Assembly (NCBI GenBank): GCA_020631735.1
Contig: CM036201.1
Location: 72,683,253 to 72,747,252 of the forward strand
Length of the DNA stretch: 64,000 nucleotides
From: Saccharum officinarum
Taxonomy: Eukaryota; Streptophyta; Magnoliopsida; Poales; Poaceae
Direction: 5' to 3'
In this document: piece by piece, positions 24,677-36,104 of the stretch
How positions within the stretch are numbered: the first letter of the stretch is position 1
Layout: the number at the start of each line of letters is the position of its first letter
The notes under the pieces: generated by a model
What the model was told of the DNA's origin: nothing
The model's database searches: none
The model's input: only the letters and a program-made list of their open reading frames with translations
Made by a program: the position numbers and the translations under genes

Positions 24677-26552
24677 CAACCGGCTCCTACTACGAGCACC
24701 CCGCGCCGGCGGAGAGCCGGACGTCTCCTTTGCGCGCGAGTGGCGGCGGAGCGGTCTAGCTGAGGCATGCTGTGAGTTTTACTCGTCGGATCAGTTAATT
24801 GGCAACAAATTTGGATGCCATTGGACACGGCATTCCAAATTACCTACTCACTTAGCACTTGTGTAAAAGTGTTTGTGGGAGTTTAGCCGTTTAGGTGTAT
24901 GCCCCCAAATCTTGCGAGAGCAAGTACACGGAGGAGAATGCCTTGGGTTTCATGCGGCGACGGCTGACTGAAACTGTAGCTGAATATCCTCATAGGGTTT
25001 GATCAGTTATCTTATCTATTCCAACCATATAGTTTTTCCAAGCAGCCGACTCGATAAGTGTATCACTGTGGTGAGGATTATGCTTCCATCATCACAGGCA
25101 CTTTTACAGAGTATATTGTAGCGGATACTCTGTTCTTCTTCACATGTGCAAAGACATTTAATGAGAAATTGTGGCATCTGAAGATAAATCGGTGGACAGA
25201 GAGAAGAAGAGGGAGGGAGTGAGTGAGATTATGTTGCATTGCAATTTGCAAACTGAACTTTATGATATTTAAGGCCTTTTAGATGACCAAATTGAATTAC
25301 ATCTGATACATGGATGCTTCATGCCTGGCATACAGATAATGTATGTCCCTTATAATAAAAATGGCATAATTTTTTGTTCCTTTTGTCAAATTAGGCCACT
25401 AGATTTGAAAACCCACACATTTTGTATTTTTAATGAGCATATTTAATTTCAGTACTTCTTAGCTTTAAATCTTGTGACTTGATTTTGTTTTAATCGTAAT
25501 GACTTGTACCGCTCCTTTTGTGTTTGTATGTATGTAAAAGTAATGAATTTCATTTGTTTTTATTAAATAGAAGCCTCAGGAAATTCAACTATTCAAGTTG
25601 ATTATTTTACCTTTTCACCAAGCATTGCTGACTACATAAGCGAAGCATCAGTCATCAGTCATGCAGGTGATGACCAGATTGTACAATGGCAGTAGGTGAA
25701 GCAGATGTATTACTTGCATTTGATTGTGAAATCTTAACCTATTTATATTGGTTGCTCTAAGAATATTTGAAGCAGATTGTCACACTGATCATAAATTTCT
25801 TTGTTTTCCAGTCGACTGATTATTCTCTATCCTTTTTCACATGAAAGTAGAGAGATTATCTGTGTTAGCCATTTTGTCAAACATCTGGGAGAATGCCAAC
25901 TCTGAGCTAAGACCATTGGATAGCACACTGTTTTCATTCGATCATGACAAGCTGAAATGAAATGGCTGTAGAAGGGTGATGATATTTTATTTGAGAAACC
26001 AGTTGGTGAATGAATCAACTGATCCTAACCCTGGGTATGGTGTGTTTTTTTCGTTCTACAATCCAAGGTGTAATTGATGTCACTTTGTGCAGTAAGCAAT
26101 CTGCCCAATTGCTTTCTACTTTGATGACCTTCATGTAACTTTGCACTTTGCAGGCTAAGAAGGCGTTTGCTTTGGTGGGTGACTAACCAAGAAATACAAG
26201 GACGAATCTTGAAATTGCCAGGTTGAACTCCCAGGTTAGTGTTGCCGTTGGGCTTCCTGAATCATCACCGAGGTGTCAATCTTGTCTGCTAGTGTTTGTT
26301 ATAGCTATGGAGATTTGACATCCTATTATTTCCTTGCATAGTTGCATGATAAGGTGATCCTAGTGACCTAAACACACAAATAATGACAATGTTTTGAAGC
26401 ACCTGGCTCACTTAAGAGACTTCATACGACGTGATTTCATCTGTGAGGAAGGTGATCGGGTGCTCTGTCAATGCTGCATCTGTGTGCTTGCTCACAGAAA
26501 CTAACCGAATCAAATGCGCCAAGTAGCTAGACATACTAAAGTGCTATTGCCA
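24674..26552. other. Intergenic, no recognised gene
   Basis: Nothing codes convincingly. Short exon-like islands bounded by AG/GT (for example around 26155-26235) suggest remains of a decayed host gene or its introns, but I could not match them to a family. Confidence 0.4.
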
Positions 26553-26565
26553 GTACCAATAGAAT

Positions 26566-27749
26566 TTTTTTTTAACGTAAAATACAGCAGGGGAGGCCCC
26601 CATTGTAAAGTTTTATCTAAAATTAAGAGAAGCCCAACAACTGATCGAGTATCAACAAGGAGAAAAACTGTACAAGAGCAGAAGGAAAGAAGGGGGTCCG
26701 AGGTGGACCAGAGAAAAACGACAACCCCACAACCAGGAAAGGGAGAGAGCCAACAACACTAGGCAAGGACTGCTAAAAGGGATAAGAAAATCGATCTTTT
26801 AGAGTCACAGAGTCTAAGAGCCTGTAAATTAGCTTCATCCAAAAAACTTTCCTTCCAGGAGCTGAAGGAAGGGCGACCACGATCAAAGATGAAATTGTTC
26901 CTCTGCTTCCAGATTTGCCAAGCTCCAATGATGAAGATCTCCATGAAGAAAGGGGTCTGAAATTGCTGCTTAGCTTGAATCACCATCTGAAAGAAGTCAA
27001 TGGAGAAATCTCAATGGATGCCAAGGTATTGCCAACAAGCTTGGCTAAAAGGACAGCTGAAGAAGAGGTGAAAGGCAGTTTCCTCCAAGTTGTTGCTGCA
27101 GAGAATGCAATTGTAGTTATTTCCTTCTAGCTTGTGCTTTTTTCTTTTTAGGATGTTCCTTGTGTTGAGCCTATCCATTAAAAGAAGCCAGGAGAAGACC
27201 CTGAGCTTATTGGAACATCTAGAATCCCAAACCCAGATGAATGGAGCAGGAGGTTGGACGTTCTTGTAAGGGAGATTGTAGAACTTTGAGGAAGAATAAC
27301 TCTTGTTTCCCCAAATGTACTGCCAAGAATCTTTTGTATTGTGATGAACTTGAATTGTTTGAATATAATCTTGAAGGCTTTGAAACTCTTGATATGCTTG
27401 TTCTGAGATAGGGAGATGAAACTGGGTCTCCAGGGAGTTGTCTGACACAAACTGTGCAACTGTGATATTCTTATTCTTTGCGAAGGAGAATAGTCTTGGG
27501 TATTTAGTTTGTAGGATGTTGTCATTCCAGAGATCAGACCAAAAGAGGACACTAGATCCATCTCCAATTTTACATTCAGCAATTCCTCTGAATAAATCAC
27601 AAAGTTTTAGGATATCCCTCCACCAAAAGGAGCCTCTATCAGTTGTTGCATGAGGAACTTGATCATTGGGGTAATGGGCATTCCAAATAAGCTTGACCCA
27701 TGGAGTTTCCTTTTTATTGTAGAACTTGTCCAAATGCTTTAAGAGGAGG
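26566..27749 (-). mobile_element. 5'-truncated L1-type LINE with perfect 13-bp target duplication
   Basis: The flanks are identical: GTACCAATAGAAT at 26553-26565 and at 27750-27762. A T run at the left boundary is the poly(A) tail of a minus-strand copy. The body encodes the C-terminal part of ORF2 (27733-27011, 240 codons): 'FWWRDILKLCDLFRG', 'IGDGSSVLFWSDLWND' and a zinc-binding region ('CILCSNNLEETAFHLFFSC'). The final part ('WQIWKQRNNFIFDRG', 26986-26759) is in another frame, so the copy is dead. Long duplication, tail and 5' truncation are all hallmarks of target-primed reverse transcription. Confidence 0.92.
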
Positions 27750-28121
27750 GTACCAATAGAATATTCTTTATAGTCATGCTAAAGATTGTGCATGTAGAAG
27801 TCATATGCTCCTGATAAATCTTTACCTCGAGTTTGAGCAGACAACTTTTCGAAAGAATATTTCTTGGATACTGTGTGTGAGGGTCATTTTGGTTATATGC
27901 TTCTGAGACGATGTAAAATTAAATTACACTATTTTTCTATTCCAGATGTAGAGAGTTACAACTTCACTGGAAAAATATGACATTAATTTGCGAAAATTAT
28001 TCTTCTTATGCTATCTGAAACATACTTCCAAATTAGAAATCAGATAAGGTACAGAAGCAATTACAAAGCCTAAGTGTACAATATGGATGTTCCTTATATT
28101 CATTACTGACAATGATACATT

Positions 28122-30647
28122 TCATCTTGGACCAGATAGGATTGATGCCAGTGGTGGAGCTGAATATGCTGATTGATCACTTTGAACAGAAAATACTGGA
28201 TCTGAACTGAAGAAATTATAATCTATGGAAGTTTCTACGGTCATTGTACCTTCCAGTACCTTGACTACCGTTGACATCAATGGCCTTCGACTGCTATCAT
28301 GTTGCAAGCACCACATTGCAAGCTTCATCATCTGAATAACTTTATCCTGGTGTGTGACCATGTCATGACTTTGTTTGTCAATCATATCAATCAGCCTGTT
28401 GTTTTGAGCCTTTTCTTGTAACAAATTGATCAGATGGATGCTTTCTTCAGGCTGAGAATTATCGATATTTTTTCTTCCACATATTACTTCCATAACAACA
28501 ACTCCAAAGCTGTAAATATCAACTTTTTCAGTGATTTGCGACGTTAACCATTCAGGCGCCAGATACCCAGGTGTTCCTCTCATCACAGTTACTACTTTGC
28601 TTTGATCCCTGTCTATGAGCTTGGATAATCCAAAATCAGCCAATTTGGCATTGAAGTTGTCATCTAACAGAATATTTTGTGGTTTAATGTCCAAATGGGC
28701 AATTTTTCGCCGGCACTCCTCATGAAGATAGCATAAGCCCTTGGCAATATCCAGAATGATCCTACACCTGGTGCTCCAATCAAGAGGGGCATTATTGTGG
28801 CGATAATATATCCACCGATCAAGGGAACCTTTAGGCATATATTCATATACTAGAAGTCTATGTGCTTTCTCTACACAGAATCCTACCAGCCTGACAAGAT
28901 TGATGTGCTCAATGCTACCAATCGTTTCAACCTCTGCCATGAATTCTTTCTTCCCTTGTCTAGCGCTCTCCAAACGTTTCACGGCTACTCTCTCTTCATT
29001 CAATTTCCCTTCAAAAACTGAACCAAATCCACCTTCCCCGAGCTTTTGACTGAAGTCTTCGGTGCATTCTCTCAACTTCGCGTAAGAAAACCTCATTGGT
29101 TTGCCTGCCAATTGATCAAAATCAAATTCTTCATCTATCTCATGGTACTTCCTCCTCCTTTGTACATAAAGAGTGACAACAATAAGAACCAGTACAATAC
29201 CAGTAACACCTCCAATTATAGCGCCTAAAATTGCCTTCTTTTTATTTGCAGTAGTTGCAGAAGGGGAGGGGCTAAGCTGCACCTTGAGGTAAGCAGAAGA
29301 GTTGTAATGAAGAATCTGAGGTTGTATTGATTGCAAGGAGAAAACCCTCGTGACCCACAGGCAGTCACCATTGGACTCATTCTGTCCATAGGTGAACATC
29401 ACGGCCTGGCAGGAGCAGTTTTTCAGGCACGCTTGCTTACAGTCATCGCTGTTTCTAGCATTTGCAATGGTGTGGCTTGTATTTATATCAAAGTATGAAA
29501 CATCTTTTAGGGTCAAGAGCTCATGGTGTTGAATTTCTTGACAGGAGATTGGAGTCAGAGGCGTGCAACCAATATTCGGCTTCCTCCCGTCGATTAGCTT
29601 GAAGTAGCTTGAAGTAGAGTTACTCTGGAAGGGGCAGCTGCATTGCCCTCCTGTGCATACCCCGTACTCCCCACAGACCGTCGGGAAAGCACAGTCATCA
29701 TCAGGAAACATCTTGATCACATTGGACACCACGACCCACTTTGCTTCAGTGTTAGACCATTCGTACAGCCTCAGGTGTCCGTCATTCTCAAATCTCATGT
29801 ACTGGGTAGACTTTGCTGCTGGCAATGGGATGCTTGAATCTGGATCTGGTGTGGATTGTACAAAGATACTGAAGCTGCCATTCGTTAAGGTAACCTGTGT
29901 CGGATGGTTTCCTGTCTTGTTTTTGTTCACCAATCTCGAGAAGTAGGGCTGTGGTGGTGTGGAATCAACATAGGCATACAATCCATCATGGAGGACAGTT
30001 ATATACAGCTGATTCTGTGTCCAGTTTGTTGCAGATGTATTTGCAGTGAGCCTCATGCCTTCCAGTAGTGACTGCCCAGGGACAAGCGCATCAGTCGGAT
30101 GTTCAAATGACTGCCATACTGTTGCATTCTTCTGATCAAACAGCACCAGGTTGCCCAGCTCTGTGATCATCATGCCAGCAATGGACCTGCCTGCAGTGCC
30201 GCTCGACCAGACGCCAGCACCATCAGCATCACGGAGGATCAGGTTGCCATCCCCAGTAAGCTCGAGGGTGGCGTTCTCCTTAACAGGGTGGAGCCGGTTA
30301 GCGGACCAGACCACCTGCGGAATGCCATTGACCACAGAGGTGATGCCGGCACCGCTGTTGGTGTAGACGATGAAGACGGCGAACAGGAAAGCACCATTGT
30401 CGCAGGGTGCGGAGGGGTAGAAGAACCCTGCGGCGAAAGAAGGACCATAGAAAGCAGCCTTTGGTGACCGGAGAACAATGGCCCGTACGACAGAGCCATC
30501 GGCGTAGGTGATGCTGTGCTTGAGGGAGGCGTTGTTGTTGGTCCACAGTGTTGAGAGGTTGGCTGTCGGGTAGTCGGAGAGCTGCCCGGTGATCAACGGA
30601 GTTGCAGTTGCAAGCAGCAGGAGGAGGAGCAGATTGGAAGGAGCCAT
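28122..30647 (-). CDS. G-type lectin S-receptor-like Ser/Thr protein kinase (SD2-5 type)
   Basis: A single uninterrupted exon of 841 residues, a complete receptor kinase. Order of parts: signal peptide (1-21), bulb-type lectin domain (about 45-180, with 'TGDGNLILRD' and 'VWQSFEHPTD'), EGF-like cysteine cluster (about 318-340), PAN/apple-like region (about 365-455), one transmembrane helix (about 472-495) and cytoplasmic kinase (about 535-800). Kinase landmarks are GEGGFG (537-542), catalytic lysine K557, HLD651-653, N658, DFG671-673 and APE697-699. The catalytic loop reads HLD in place of HRD, making it a non-RD kinase, a class often tied to immune receptors and typical of SD2-5 proteins. It acts at the plasma membrane; the ligand is unknown. 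Many N-glycosylation sites lie in the ectodomain. A LINE ends about 370 bp downstream. Confidence 0.93.
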   Translation of the reverse strand: MAPSNLLLLLLLATATPLITGQLSDYPTANLSTLWTNNNASLKHSITYADGSVVRAIVLRSPKAAFYGPSFAAGFFYPSAPCDNGAFLFAVFIVYTNSGAGITSVVNGIPQVVWSANRLHPVKENATLELTGDGNLILRDADGAGVWSSGTAGRSIAGMMITELGNLVLFDQKNATVWQSFEHPTDALVPGQSLLEGMRLTANTSATNWTQNQLYITVLHDGLYAYVDSTPPQPYFSRLVNKNKTGNHPTQVTLTNGSFSIFVQSTPDPDSSIPLPAAKSTQYMRFENDGHLRLYEWSNTEAKWVVVSNVIKMFPDDDCAFPTVCGEYGVCTGGQCSCPFQSNSTSSYFKLIDGRKPNIGCTPLTPISCQEIQHHELLTLKDVSYFDINTSHTIANARNSDDCKQACLKNCSCQAVMFTYGQNESNGDCLWVTRVFSLQSIQPQILHYNSSAYLKVQLSPSPSATTANKKKAILGAIIGGVTGIVLVLIVVTLYVQRRRKYHEIDEEFDFDQLAGKPMRFSYAKLRECTEDFSQKLGEGGFGSVFEGKLNEERVAVKRLESARQGKKEFMAEVETIGSIEHINLVRLVGFCVEKAHRLLVYEYMPKGSLDRWIYYRHNNAPLDWSTRCRIILDIAKGLCYLHEECRRKIAHLDIKPQNILLDDNFNAKLADFGLSKLIDRDQSKVVTVMRGTPGYLAPEWLTSQITEKVDIYSFGVVVMEVICGRKNIDNSQPEESIHLINLLQEKAQNNRLIDMIDKQSHDMVTHQDKVIQMMKLAMWCLQHDSSRRPLMSTVVKVLEGTMTVETSIDYNFFSSDPVFSVQSDQSAYSAPPLASILSGPR

Positions 30648-31200
30648 GGTACAGCTGCTAATAATTGAAGGTATTGTGGAGACGGTAAGATTCAGTTATA
30701 ATCTTGACGTGAAGGGTGTTGTAGAGATGAGCTTACCGCGAAGAAGAACTCACCTGACTACGGGCTCGACGGGGCAGCTCCAGTCGCCGGACCTGCTGCC
30801 GGCATGGATGGGGTTTGCCTGCCCGCCTGGGGCACTGAGATAGCAGTCAACCAGTCTTCTTCTCCCTTTGCATATCTGTTTGTTCGCATCATAAAGTTGA
30901 GAACCCCACTTTGAAAAAAGAAGTAGACAACCACAACCACACCACGGCCACGGCACGCGGTGTTTTGGTTGCTGGATTGGTTTTAGACTTCGAGTGTTTG
31001 ACTGTTTCCAACTTCTGCAGCATGGTCAGTGCAGCGGTGCGTTTGATTGTTTCGGCTCGCGGTGCAGGCGAGCAGTGGCTGTGCCGATCGAAGACATGGT
31101 CGGCCGTGGCGTGGAGTCTAGATCGTCAACCAACTTCGTCCAGCTTCAATATTTTAGTTTGGAGATATGGTTACGATCTAAGACAGCATGGAAAGTAGTA

Positions 31201-31422
31201 TTCCCTCCATCCCATAATATCTGTCGCTTTTGGTTCTCGTGCCATAAGTTTGACTCAATTTATAGAAAATACGTGCAACATTTGTATCTCTAAATAAAGG
31301 TATTAAAAAACTAGATTTAAAGATCTTTCCTATATACCATAAATATTAATATTTTTAATATATATTTTGTCAAAATTGTTTCTCGGAGAACGAAAATGAC
31401 AGATATTTTGGGATGGAGGGAG
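31201..31422. repeat. Stowaway-type MITE
   Basis: The ends are TTCCCTCCATCCCATAATAT and ATATTTTGGGATGGAGGGAG, flanked by TA (31199-31200 and 31423-31424). Confidence 0.92.
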
Positions 31423-31574
31423 TAGATGAAATCATTATATTTATTTTTTTGTTATATTATTATAATGGAAAATCATAGTCAAAGCTATATTCTAGGTATA
31501 GAAATTACTGAAACTAAAGGGAATCTTTGATGGAATCTTATAGGCTGTTAAGTTGATGGAATCTTGACTCTGCG

Positions 31575-31873
31575 AGCTAAAGTTTAGGCCTGTTATATCG
31601 GATTTTGATATCAATTAGGAGTATTAAATATAGCCTAATTATAAAACAAATTGTATAAATGGAGGCTAATTTGCGAGACAAATCTATTAAGCCTAATTAG
31701 TCCACGATTTGACAATGTGGTGGTAAACACGTACTAATCCTGGACTAATTAGGCTTAATAGATTCGTCTCGCTAATTAGTCAACTCCTATGTAATTAGTT
31801 TTATAATTTGCTCATGTTTAGTACTCCTGGTTAGCATTCGAGCATCCAATGCGACACAGACTAAACTTTAGCT
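31575..31873. repeat. Foldback MITE, ~140-bp inverted arms
   Basis: It starts AGCTAAAGTTTAG and ends TAAACTTTAGCT. The arms are near-complementary throughout, for example 'agcctaattagtcca' against 'tggactaattaggct', with a loop of about 30 bp near 31735. It could fold as one long hairpin. Confidence 0.8.
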
Positions 31874-33353
31874 CTGCATCCAAACACAACCTTAAGCTGA
31901 TGTGATCCTTGTTTGTTGCTGCTCTTCGCAGCTACCTTGAAGAGGCATTGCGAGAGTTTTGCTTAAACTTTTCAGATGGTACGTCATTCACAGTTAGGGA
32001 TGAAAACGGTACGGAAATATCCCGTACTGAACCGCATCGTTTTCTACATTTAATCTGATCGAATTCGTATTTTCGGACAAATTCGAATTTGTTTTGAAAT
32101 TCGGAACACTAAATTCAAAATTGGAGCGAAAAACGGGTTAGACATTTTTCTGACCATTTTCTACTTTTCTACTTTTTATTCAGAATATCAAGAATTCAAA
32201 ATTCGGTTTCGAAATTCAGTTTAAACCAGATTTAAGTTCAACCTTAGAAAAATTGTTTCTTTTCCGTATGATCTCGGATGAAGATGATTTTTATATAAAA
32301 ATTGTAGCTCTCGACGAGATCTACAACTTTCTGGTTTCTAGTTTTTTCATTTGGGGTCTTTAAGATGTTCAAAAAAATTAAATAAAGTTTCAGCGGTATA
32401 TTAATCGCGTACAAGCGTTCGTTGTCTTAGAAAAATCATATCTTCCTTACATGGTGTCGAATGGAGATACTTTTTAAGAAAGTTATAGTACTTATTAATT
32501 ATTATTCACTTGTTAATTGTTATGCACCTGCTCCTACTATACGGGTCAATATTCCGTATTGATTTTTCATATACCGACCGTATTCGACATAATTTCGCTC
32601 GAATTAGTTTGTTTTCGAAATTCTTGATATTCCATAAGTTCGTGTTCGTTTTCGTGTTCGTATTCAAATGTGTCGTATTATATAGTTCGTTTAAATAGGA
32701 CTAGCAAAGATGTGTGTGGGCATGCACGTGTTTACATAAGTTATTTCAAATGTAATGGGACGCGTTCGTTTTGTCGCTTAACCCAGTCCATAGACGCAAT
32801 TGTTGTTTCTCTCGATCTCTCTTTTTTTAATACCCGTCTCTTCAGGAACTACCCGGAGTACGTTCCAACTAGTTAATTTGGGCGTCTTATCGGATTTTTT
32901 TTTAAAAGCTACAGCAAGAGCTTTGCCGAGCATGTATAGATAAAGAAGGAGCAATAGCTTTATCGGATGTCTCCGAAGAGACGTTAATTAGGGCGTCTTA
33001 GACTTAGTGGAGTGCTCTTAAACAAGAATTTTTGGTGCCTGCCCGCGCCGTGCCGGTGTCCGTACGTGGACGCGGTCACCCAGGTGGACCAGCGCATGCA
33101 TGCACACGAACACTCCCTGCTAGCTCCTGGTCGGTGCGCCGCCGACCGCCGTTTCCCAGCAAGGCAATGCAGCTATGCAAGCAGCCGGTCAACGCCTGGG
33201 GCCCTCTCCCCTTGCCGCATCGGCATGCGCAGCGCAGACACTGCCGTTGAGCTTTCCTTCCGGGGGCCGGCTCACCGACGGCGCCCCTCCTCCCCAGTTG
33301 GAAGCCAACGCATGCACGTAGCCGTTGAGCTTGCCATTCCTGGCCGGCGAGCA

Positions 33354-33359
33354 TATATA
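33354..33359 (+). promoter_or_regulatory. Candidate TATA box of the LBD gene
   Basis: TATATA within GCATATATAGCC lies 100 bp upstream of the LBD start codon in an otherwise GC-rich stretch, at an appropriate distance for a core promoter. Confidence 0.55.
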
Positions 33360-33459
33360 GCCGGAACGCCACCGTATCCGTCTCCAAATCTTTCGAGGAT
33401 CCACGGAGATCTCAGCAACACCTCACGCCAAGATCTCTCGTGATCTCCACTAGATTCTC

Positions 33460-34221
33460 ATGTCCGCAGGGGCGGGCGGCGGCAGTATGGAAATGGACCA
33501 TCATCATCCGGACAGCGGCGGCAGCAGTGCGACTGCGGCGAGGCGGTGCGCCGCGTGCAAGTACCTCCGGCGGAGGTGCGCCCCCGACTGCGTCCTCGCG
33601 CCCTACTTCCCGGCGTCGCAGCCGCGGAGGTACGCCGACGTGCACGCCGTCTTCGGCACCAGCAACGTCACCAGAGTGCTCCAGGTGCGTCGTGCGTGCA
33701 GCACTAGTGCAGTGCATCGTCATGCTCATCTCATGCATGCATCACTGAGACTTTTTTTAGCTCTTTTATTTATATATATGGCATGCAAATTAGAGTGCGC
33801 GATGACGAACGTACGTGTGCATGCGCGCGCCATTTCTGTGCTTGCTCGCGCGCAGAGCCTGCCGGTGCAGGAGCGAGGCCGGGCGGCGGACACGATGGCG
33901 ACGGAGGCGCACTGGCGGGTGCAGGACCCGGTGTACGGCTGCACGGGAATCATCCACCGCCTGCAGCAGGAGATCCGCGACGTGCAGCACCAGCTCGCCA
34001 CCACGCGGGCGCAGCTCGCCATGCACGTGCACGGCGGCACGGCGCCTCCGTCGTCGCCGCTGCCGCCCCAGCCGCCTCTCGCTGCAGCTGCTACGGTGAC
34101 GGTGAACAGCGGTGGCGGACATCGCGTCAGCGTGCACGAGGACGACGAGGAGCAGGAGGAGGAGGAGGAGGCGCCGTTGATGGACCCCGACGAGTTCCTC
34201 GACCTCGATGGTCGCCTCTGA
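33460..34221 (+). CDS. LOB-domain (LBD) transcription factor, class I-like
   Basis: Two exons, 33460-33684 and 33856-34221, give 196 residues. LBD proteins are plant-only DNA-binding regulators of organ boundaries and development. The zinc-finger-like block C30-x2-C33-x6-C40-x3-C44 is intact. The GAS block starts FGTSNVTRVLQ (usually FGAS) and continues after the intron with 'RVQDPVYGC'. A leucine-zipper-like stretch follows, L111-x6-V118-x3-L122-x6-L129, with valine for the second leucine. The C-terminus has a proline/alanine linker and a strongly acidic end (about 169-193), which may be an activation region. The intron position after the VLQ codons is the usual one for the family. The intron is 171 bp, a multiple of three, with no in-frame stop, so one open frame spans the whole gene; homology to the GAS block argues that it is spliced. 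Confidence 0.92.
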   Translation: MSAGAGGGSMEMDHHHPDSGGSSATAARRCAACKYLRRRCAPDCVLAPYFPASQPRRYADVHAVFGTSNVTRVLQVRRACSTSAVHRHAHLMHASLRLFLALLFIYMACKLECAMTNVRVHARAISVLARAQSLPVQERGRAADTMATEAHWRVQDPVYGCTGIIHRLQQEIRDVQHQLATTRAQLAMHVHGGTAPPSSPLPPQPPLAAAATVTVNSGGGHRVSVHEDDEEQEEEEEAPLMDPDEFLDLDGRL

Positions 34222-34480
34222 GCGAGCTCTGCTGGCCGTAGTAGCCCTTACAAGAACGTCGCATTTGGTTTTAATTTACATACACATGATTTTGTTGTGT
34301 ATTTATTTATTATATTATATTTTGCCACGTAAGTAGAAATGTAGAACATTTCCAAATATATGCATGCATGTATCGTCGTATCTTGTGTTCGACAAAGTAA
34401 CGGCAACGGTCTATTATGAAGCTTGTTTATTTGGCGCATCATATATACTCCATGCATGAATATATGGCAACTCTCGGTAG

Positions 34481-35665
34481 CAGGGGCGGAGCTAGAGAAA
34501 TATGGAGGGGGGTGCGGCCGTGCGAACTACCTCAGTAATTACTTAGATATATATGATGGTCACACTATACTATAACTTAATAGCACATTATACTGTAACT
34601 TAATAGCGCTACAGGCAAGATTTTAGCATCAATAATTGAACACAAACAATATTATTCATATATACCAACACTGAAATAGCAATAATAGTGTTTATCATTT
34701 AACAAATATATAGTAAGAGAATGCCATAATTATATATATAAAAAAGATTGTTGGCATGGACACAAAGAAAAAAGAACAAAACATTCAATTTTAAGCAAAG
34801 AGTTAATAGAATGATTTATTGAAAAATGAAAATCACATCTGAAATGTAGAGGCAAAATTGGTGGCTAGGATCTCTCAAATGTCAAATCTCTAGAGCTAGA
34901 CTGTCTTTCTAGAATTTTTGGACCAATAATATGCATCGAAGACTGTATGGTGCTTTTCTCTGGAAAACCTTTCCATACTTTTCCTAACATTCACAAAAGT
35001 ATTTATATTTTAGTTAATTCCGTTGCTTCCATAATTATCAATTGCCAAATATCAGAGAAAGAACAAAAAAACATGACCCTAGAACCTAGACAAACTACCA
35101 AGAAGCTAAGAACTACAAAATCGAAACCAATTTTGATGTTCCCATTGCTGGATGTTGAAAAAATAAAGAATCTTTGAGGTTGCTTACTTTGCCTTGTGGT
35201 AAAGATTGAACAGAAAATACAGCAAGCGGTGGGCACACTGCATTGCTAGACTCCTGGTGCTCGTGCTCGGTGTCCCGGAGTGCTGGCGAGTAGCCGCCTG
35301 GCCATCTGCTCAGCAGTGCCGCAGCCCACCTGCCATCGGACTTCGCCACTTCACGTCGAGGGGAGAGAATGGAGAAGTGTGAAGGGAGAGAGAAGAGGCG
35401 CGGGAGGGGAGGCGACGCGTGACAGCGTGAGTCGAAGCTCGAAGCGCCGCCAACGGTTCTGTGCGGCGTGCGGAGGTGTGGGATTTGGCTGCCTGTTGGG
35501 CCATTGTTGGGCTATCGTGGCCTCTCTCTGGCTAAGCTGGGCTGTGGGTGCAGATGATCGAGGGAGAGGGGTGCGAATACAGTAGAATCTTGCATCGTAC
35601 AGCGTATTTCGTATTTTGGCCTGGGTGCGGCCGCACCCAGTCGGACCTATATGGATCCGCCCGTG
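34481..35665. mobile_element. Non-autonomous hAT-type transposon with perfect 8-bp duplication
   Basis: It starts CAGGGGCGGAGCTAG and ends GGATCCGCCCGTG, and is flanked on both sides by CTCGGTAG (34473-34480 and 35666-35673). The CA-G-GGCGG ends and 8-bp duplication fit the hAT superfamily. Subterminal 'GTGCGGCCG' motifs lie near both ends. The 1185-bp interior has no transposase frame. It lies about 260 bp after the LBD stop codon. Confidence 0.9.
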
Positions 35666-35673
35666 CTCGGTAG

Positions 35674-36089
35674 TACGTACGTACGTACTACTACGTATGT
35701 GAATTTGAAGGCTTGACTTGACATAGCCGAGCTACATGCTTCCCCTCTATTTAAGATCGATGTCCTCGCTCCTAACCTTATTAGGAAGTTTTTTTTAAGA
35801 GAAAGGTCACTTGACCCGGCCTACTTTGGAGGCTTAATGTAGGAACCAGGGCTCGAGCCCTGGCCGGCTAGCACCCACCCTTGGGGCTTGACCGCCTCTG
35901 CGAGCAGGCCATTATTAGGAAGGTTTAATTAGAGGATGACATCCATGTAAGGTTTTGAGAAGATATTAATATTTGGCTAGGCAACCAGCCACTATATATT
36001 AAAAAAACAATTCTCACATTGTGCATAGTTCAAAAGGAAACAAACAAACAAACAACCGTACGTGTCGTCTAATGTTCTTATTGTAGAGT
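35674..36089. other. Short intergenic stretch
   Basis: It begins with a few GTAC repeats (35675-35690). At about 35790-35910 is a segment with 'ggaaccagggctcgagccctgg', a short palindrome typical of dispersed grass repeats. No gene. Confidence 0.4.
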
Positions 36090-36104
36090 AGAACCTTTTA
36101 ATGT

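Larger units (their letters stand above)
30648..33350. other. Intergenic between receptor kinase and LBD gene
   Basis: The left part should hold the receptor-kinase promoter (minus strand). A Stowaway (31201-31422) and a foldback MITE (31575-31873) follow. Between about 31995 and 32700 is AT-rich, TTCGAATT-rich repeat sequence beginning 'TAGGGATGAAAACGGT', typical of one end of a grass hAT-like element whose other end I cannot define. No gene is supported. Confidence 0.5.

Noticed and set aside
24556..24866. Arg-Glu and Ser-Leu repeat proteins
   Set aside because: They are translations of the (GA)n microsatellite.
35790..35910. Possible tRNA-derived sequence with a palindromic loop
   Set aside because: No cloverleaf, A-box/B-box pair or acceptor stem could be built; it looks like a fragment of a dispersed repeat.
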